Source of the DNA: Devosiaceae bacterium
GTDB taxonomy: Bacteria; Pseudomonadota; Alphaproteobacteria; Rhizobiales; Devosiaceae
Assembly: GCA_021648375.1 (NCBI GenBank)
Contig: JAKISW010000010.1
Location: 11,435 to 75,434 of the forward strand
DNA: 64,000 bases
Direction: 5' to 3'
Both the position numbers and the translations under genes were made by a program. Of the stretch, positions 61,612 to 64,000 are shown piece after piece (the first letter of the stretch is position 1; each line of letters begins with the position of its first letter). The notes beneath the pieces were generated by a model. It was not told the DNA's origin. It did not search any database and was given only the letters and a program-made list of their open reading frames with translations.

Positions 61612-62223
61612 ATGGAACCTCTTGCTCTCGCACTCTTCGCAGCTGCCCTTATGCTGAACTCTGGAACCCCCGGCCCATCTATTGCCGCTCTTGTATCTCG
61701 TGTGATAACGCGTGGCTGGACTGATGTTGCTCCTTTCGTGGCAGCTATGTGGATTGGCGAGGTAATTTGGCTAACACTCGCGATGTTGGGACTGTCAGCT
61801 TTAGCGGAAACATTTAGCGGAGCTTTTATCGTCCTGAAATATCTTGGTGTTGCTTATCTAATGTTTCTGGCGTGGAAGATGTGGACTGACTCGGTTGAAA
61901 GCGACGGAAACGCGCTACCAAAGCGGCAGTCGGCCCTGTCGATGTTTGCTGCAGGTTTTGTGCTCACACTAGGCAATCCCAAAATTATGGTATTCTACCT
62001 TGCATTGTTACCTTCGCTTATTGACCTGACACAACCGAGTTTTGGTCTGTGGGTCACTGTAGCTTTTATCACTATAGCCTGTCTTGCAATAGTCGATCTC
62101 ACATGGATCATCTTAGCACATCGTGCGCGGTCTTTTCTGAGAACGCCACGTGCAATTCGAGCCGCAAACCGCGTAGGAGCATCTGCCCTTGCTGGAGCAG
62201 CAGCGGTGATTGCTACACGGTAA
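61612..62223 (+). CDS. LysE family translocator
   Basis: Membrane exporter of 203 aa with about six helices, starting at ATG 61612 (MEPLALALFAAALMLNSGTPGPS). The PGP motif and LGNPKIMVFYLALLPS are LysE/RhtB hallmarks. A longer in-frame start at 61501 adds a non-hydrophobic leader and is unlikely. It exports amino acids or similar metabolites; substrate unknown. It lies inside the segment bounded by the 79-bp repeats. Confidence 0.88.
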   Translation: MEPLALALFAAALMLNSGTPGPSIAALVSRVITRGWTDVAPFVAAMWIGEVIWLTLAMLGLSALAETFSGAFIVLKYLGVAYLMFLAWKMWTDSVESDGNALPKRQSALSMFAAGFVLTLGNPKIMVFYLALLPSLIDLTQPSFGLWVTVAFITIACLAIVDLTWIILAHRARSFLRTPRAIRAANRVGASALAGAAAVIATR

Positions 62224-62284
62224 CGCAACCAATAAATGCGCATGGATATAGTGCCGATGGGAGTTGGGAAAAATCGGAGTAGCA

Positions 62285-62812
62285 ATGAACAGGTTTGTTC
62301 TGATATCCGGATGCTCAGGTGGCGGCAAATCATCTTTACTCGCTGAATTAAACAAGCAAGGCCATTCAGTTATCGAGGAGCCGGGTCGCCGCATAATTGC
62401 ACAAGAGAAAGCATCCGGAGGAACAGCATTACCATGGGGCAATATGGCTTCTTTTGCCAACCGAGCTGTTGAAATGTCTAGATCAGACTTGCTCTTGGCC
62501 CACCACAAATCAGGAATTGTATTTTTCGACCGGGGTTTGGTTGATGCTGCCGTAGCTCTACAGCATGCCTCCGGCTTGCCGTACCAGGAAACGCTTGGCC
62601 AAAAACGGCACTATTCTGACGTCGTATTTCTCGCTCCGCCATGGCCTGACATCTATTCTTGCGACAAAGACCGCCGACATGATTTTAATACGGCAATTGA
62701 TGAGTTCGAACGATTGCAGGCCGCATTCATTGATTTGGGTTACAATACACAATTGTTGCCAAAAACACCCGTTACGCAGCGCGCTGAGTTTGTTTTGAAA
62801 ACTCTCGAATAG
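62285..62812 (+). CDS. AAA family ATPase (P-loop nucleotide kinase-like)
   Basis: A 175-aa P-loop protein with Walker A GCSGGGKSS (9-17), then EEPGRRIIAQE and GIVFFDRGLVDAAVAL, the pattern of the AAA_28 group. It is probably a small-molecule kinase or ATPase of unknown substrate. Start at ATG 62285 rather than ATG 62264. It is the second cargo gene of the segment between the 79-bp repeats. Confidence 0.85.
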   Translation: MNRFVLISGCSGGGKSSLLAELNKQGHSVIEEPGRRIIAQEKASGGTALPWGNMASFANRAVEMSRSDLLLAHHKSGIVFFDRGLVDAAVALQHASGLPYQETLGQKRHYSDVVFLAPPWPDIYSCDKDRRHDFNTAIDEFERLQAAFIDLGYNTQLLPKTPVTQRAEFVLKTLE

Positions 62813-62827
62813 CCTCAATTTGCCAGC

Positions 62828-62906
62828 ACATTTCATGCAAAGCCCCCGGCCAGCCGCAAGGATTCAGCGGAAACTTATCTTATTGCCAAGGGATTTAAGG
62901 GGTAAA
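62828..62906 (+). repeat. 79-bp perfect direct repeat, copy 2 (displaced rlmE 3' end)
   Basis: Exact copy of 61402-61480, starting 15 bp after the ATPase stop. It is not attached to a gene and is best explained as the original or duplicated target end of rlmE. Confidence 0.95.
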
Positions 62907-63128
62907 AATATCTGAAGCAGATGGGGCTGGACCTTGAAGGTTTTACATCAAAATATTGTTTGGCATATTAGTTTTGTCTTATGCCTTGAAGCGTCAATTT
63001 CATGTTCTTATCTGTGTAATATGGCAGTCAGGCCATATGAATGTATTAAATATTAACAGCCTGTTTCTGTGGTCTGCTTCTGTCTGAATTTAGAAAATTT
63101 TTAAATCACCCAGACGAGGAGAATGATT
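62907..63128. other. Intergenic region before the cupredoxin gene
   Basis: About 220 bp, AT-rich, ending in an AGGAG ribosome site at 63117-63121. No gene or strong hairpin is visible; it presumably carries the cupredoxin promoter. Confidence 0.4.
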
Positions 63129-63611
63129 ATGTTTGCAATGAAAAGCACTCTTGCAATAGCAGCCTTGACACTGGCGAGTTTAGCACAACCCGCATTTGCC
63201 CAGGTTAATTTACAAGTATTTATGTGGGATGTGCCGGCGACCTCTGAGATGGCTCAGGACCATAAAATGGGAGACGGAGCCAATCGGCTTGAAGACACTA
63301 TGGGCATTAGCTTAAACGCCACCACAGTTCCGGCCGGAAAAGTAACATTTAACGTTGTGAATGTTTCCACTGAAATGCTGCATGAAATGGTGGTCTCAAA
63401 ACTTGACGACCCGGATGCGGTTTTGCCCTATGAGCCAGATATTGACCGGGTCGATGAATCTCGCATTGGCACCATGGGTGAAGTGGAAGCAATTGATCCC
63501 GGTGTTTCCGATGTAATGACTCTTGATATGCAACCGGGGACCTATGTGCTTTATTGCAACCTTCCCGGTCATTACAGCTCTGGCATGTGGATGAAAATAG
63601 AAGTTATATAA
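63129..63611 (+). CDS. Periplasmic cupredoxin-domain protein
   Basis: From ATG 63129, seven bases after AGGAG, it is 160 aa (another ATG at 63123 is too close to the ribosome site). Signal peptide to QPAFA (about residue 22). A type-1 copper site is indicated by His in EMLHEMVV and the Cys-His-Met cluster in YCNLPGHYSSGMWM. Plastocyanin/azurin-like electron carrier or copper-binding protein of the periplasm; partners unknown. Confidence 0.9.
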   Translation: MFAMKSTLAIAALTLASLAQPAFAQVNLQVFMWDVPATSEMAQDHKMGDGANRLEDTMGISLNATTVPAGKVTFNVVNVSTEMLHEMVVSKLDDPDAVLPYEPDIDRVDESRIGTMGEVEAIDPGVSDVMTLDMQPGTYVLYCNLPGHYSSGMWMKIEVI

Positions 63612-63634
63612 CTTCAAAATTTCAGCCGGATAAT

Positions 63635-63674
63635 GCGGCGGGATTTCATATTGGATTCCTGCCGCGTTTTTATT
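63635..63674 (+). terminator. Rho-independent terminator after the cupredoxin gene
   Basis: GCGGCgGGA pairs with TCCtGCCGC around an AT-rich loop (63635-63665), followed by a T-rich run (tttttattt). Confidence 0.8.
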
Positions 63675-63825
63675 TGACTCGGCGCTGGCAGTCGCGTTGA
63701 GCTCTTTTGCTAAATTGCTTCGATGCGCCTAATGTACGCTTATGAAGGAACCGCAAAGCACGACAGGCCTAGTATCAACTGTTCAGCATTAGGAGATTAT
63801 TGGGCAATAATATTGAGTAAGCATC

Positions 63826-64000
63826 ATGTCTCTTGAAAAAATTGACCAGCTTTACAAGCTTAGGGATGAAAACCCTGAAGCTGCACTATTATTGTTGAGT
63901 AAGTTAGGCAGCAGTCCAGAGGAAAAACTCGCAGAGGCGGTTGTGATCGTTGATGGTGGTGACGAAGTAAAAGAGTGCGAAGCAGTCAGTCGGGGCATTG
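63826..64000 (+). CDS. Hypothetical protein, truncated by the window end
   Basis: Open from ATG 63826 to the last base (58 codons). The start MSLEKIDQLYKLRDENPEAA and the acidic LGSSPEEKLAEAVVIVDGGDE suggest a soluble helical protein. I do not recognise a family. AGGAG at 63791 is too far upstream to be its ribosome site, so the start is tentative. Confidence 0.5.
   Translation, partial: MSLEKIDQLYKLRDENPEAALLLLSKLGSSPEEKLAEAVVIVDGGDEVKECEAVSRGI

Overview
The window looks like a chromosomal segment of an alphaproteobacterium, most likely Hyphomicrobiales-like. The left end has the order dnaB, alr, radA, cvpA, purF, SDR, which I know from rhizobial relatives. der, a YfgM-like TPR gene and nnrU follow, and ppx/gppA with rlmE lies at the right. 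No phage, CRISPR array, rRNA operon or transposase is visible. One tRNA (Gln, anticodon CTG) is present.

Layout. 1-8.2 kb (+): housekeeping genes. 8.2-11.8 kb (-): der, TPR protein, nnrU, peroxiredoxin. 11.9-22.0 kb (-): a tightly packed nine-gene haem operon, hemA-hemC(D)-hemB-hemL-histidine kinase-response regulator-hemE-hemN-hemY, with hemH just upstream. It encodes the glutamate (C5) route, whereas alphaproteobacteria normally use ALA synthase. Gene content, the embedded two-component pair and a TGACA-N6-TGACA element before hemA all resemble the Leptospira hem/HemKR system. 23.3-41.9 kb: an aromatic-acid island. It holds a CYP199A-like P450 with ferredoxin and reductase, pobA, ligAB, ligC, ligI, galD/ligU, galB, ligK/galC, a LIV-type ABC importer and a LysR regulator with two HTH domains. 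Together these would take a 4-methoxybenzoate-like substrate via 4-hydroxybenzoate and protocatechuate 4,5-cleavage to pyruvate and oxaloacetate.

42.0-45.3 kb (-): cysK, marR, VOC protein, ATC-hydrolase-family protein and DUF3703. 45.6-50.7 kb (-): tetR, RND adaptor and RND pump. 51.2-59.1 kb (+): a carbohydrate-type ABC importer, a tandem GDPD protein, a LacI regulator and an inositol-monophosphatase-family enzyme, behind two mirror-image operators; this looks like a phosphodiester scavenging operon. 59.1-64 kb: tRNA-Gln, ppx/gppA, rlmE, an apparent 1.35-kb insertion (lysE plus an AAA ATPase) bounded by perfect 79-bp copies of the rlmE 3' end, a cupredoxin and a truncated unknown gene.

A recurring oddity is short tandem duplication (12-19 bp, often exactly 16) at or just beyond gene 3' ends: dnaB, alr, cvpA, purF, ligC, the LIV binding-protein gene and tRNA-Gln.
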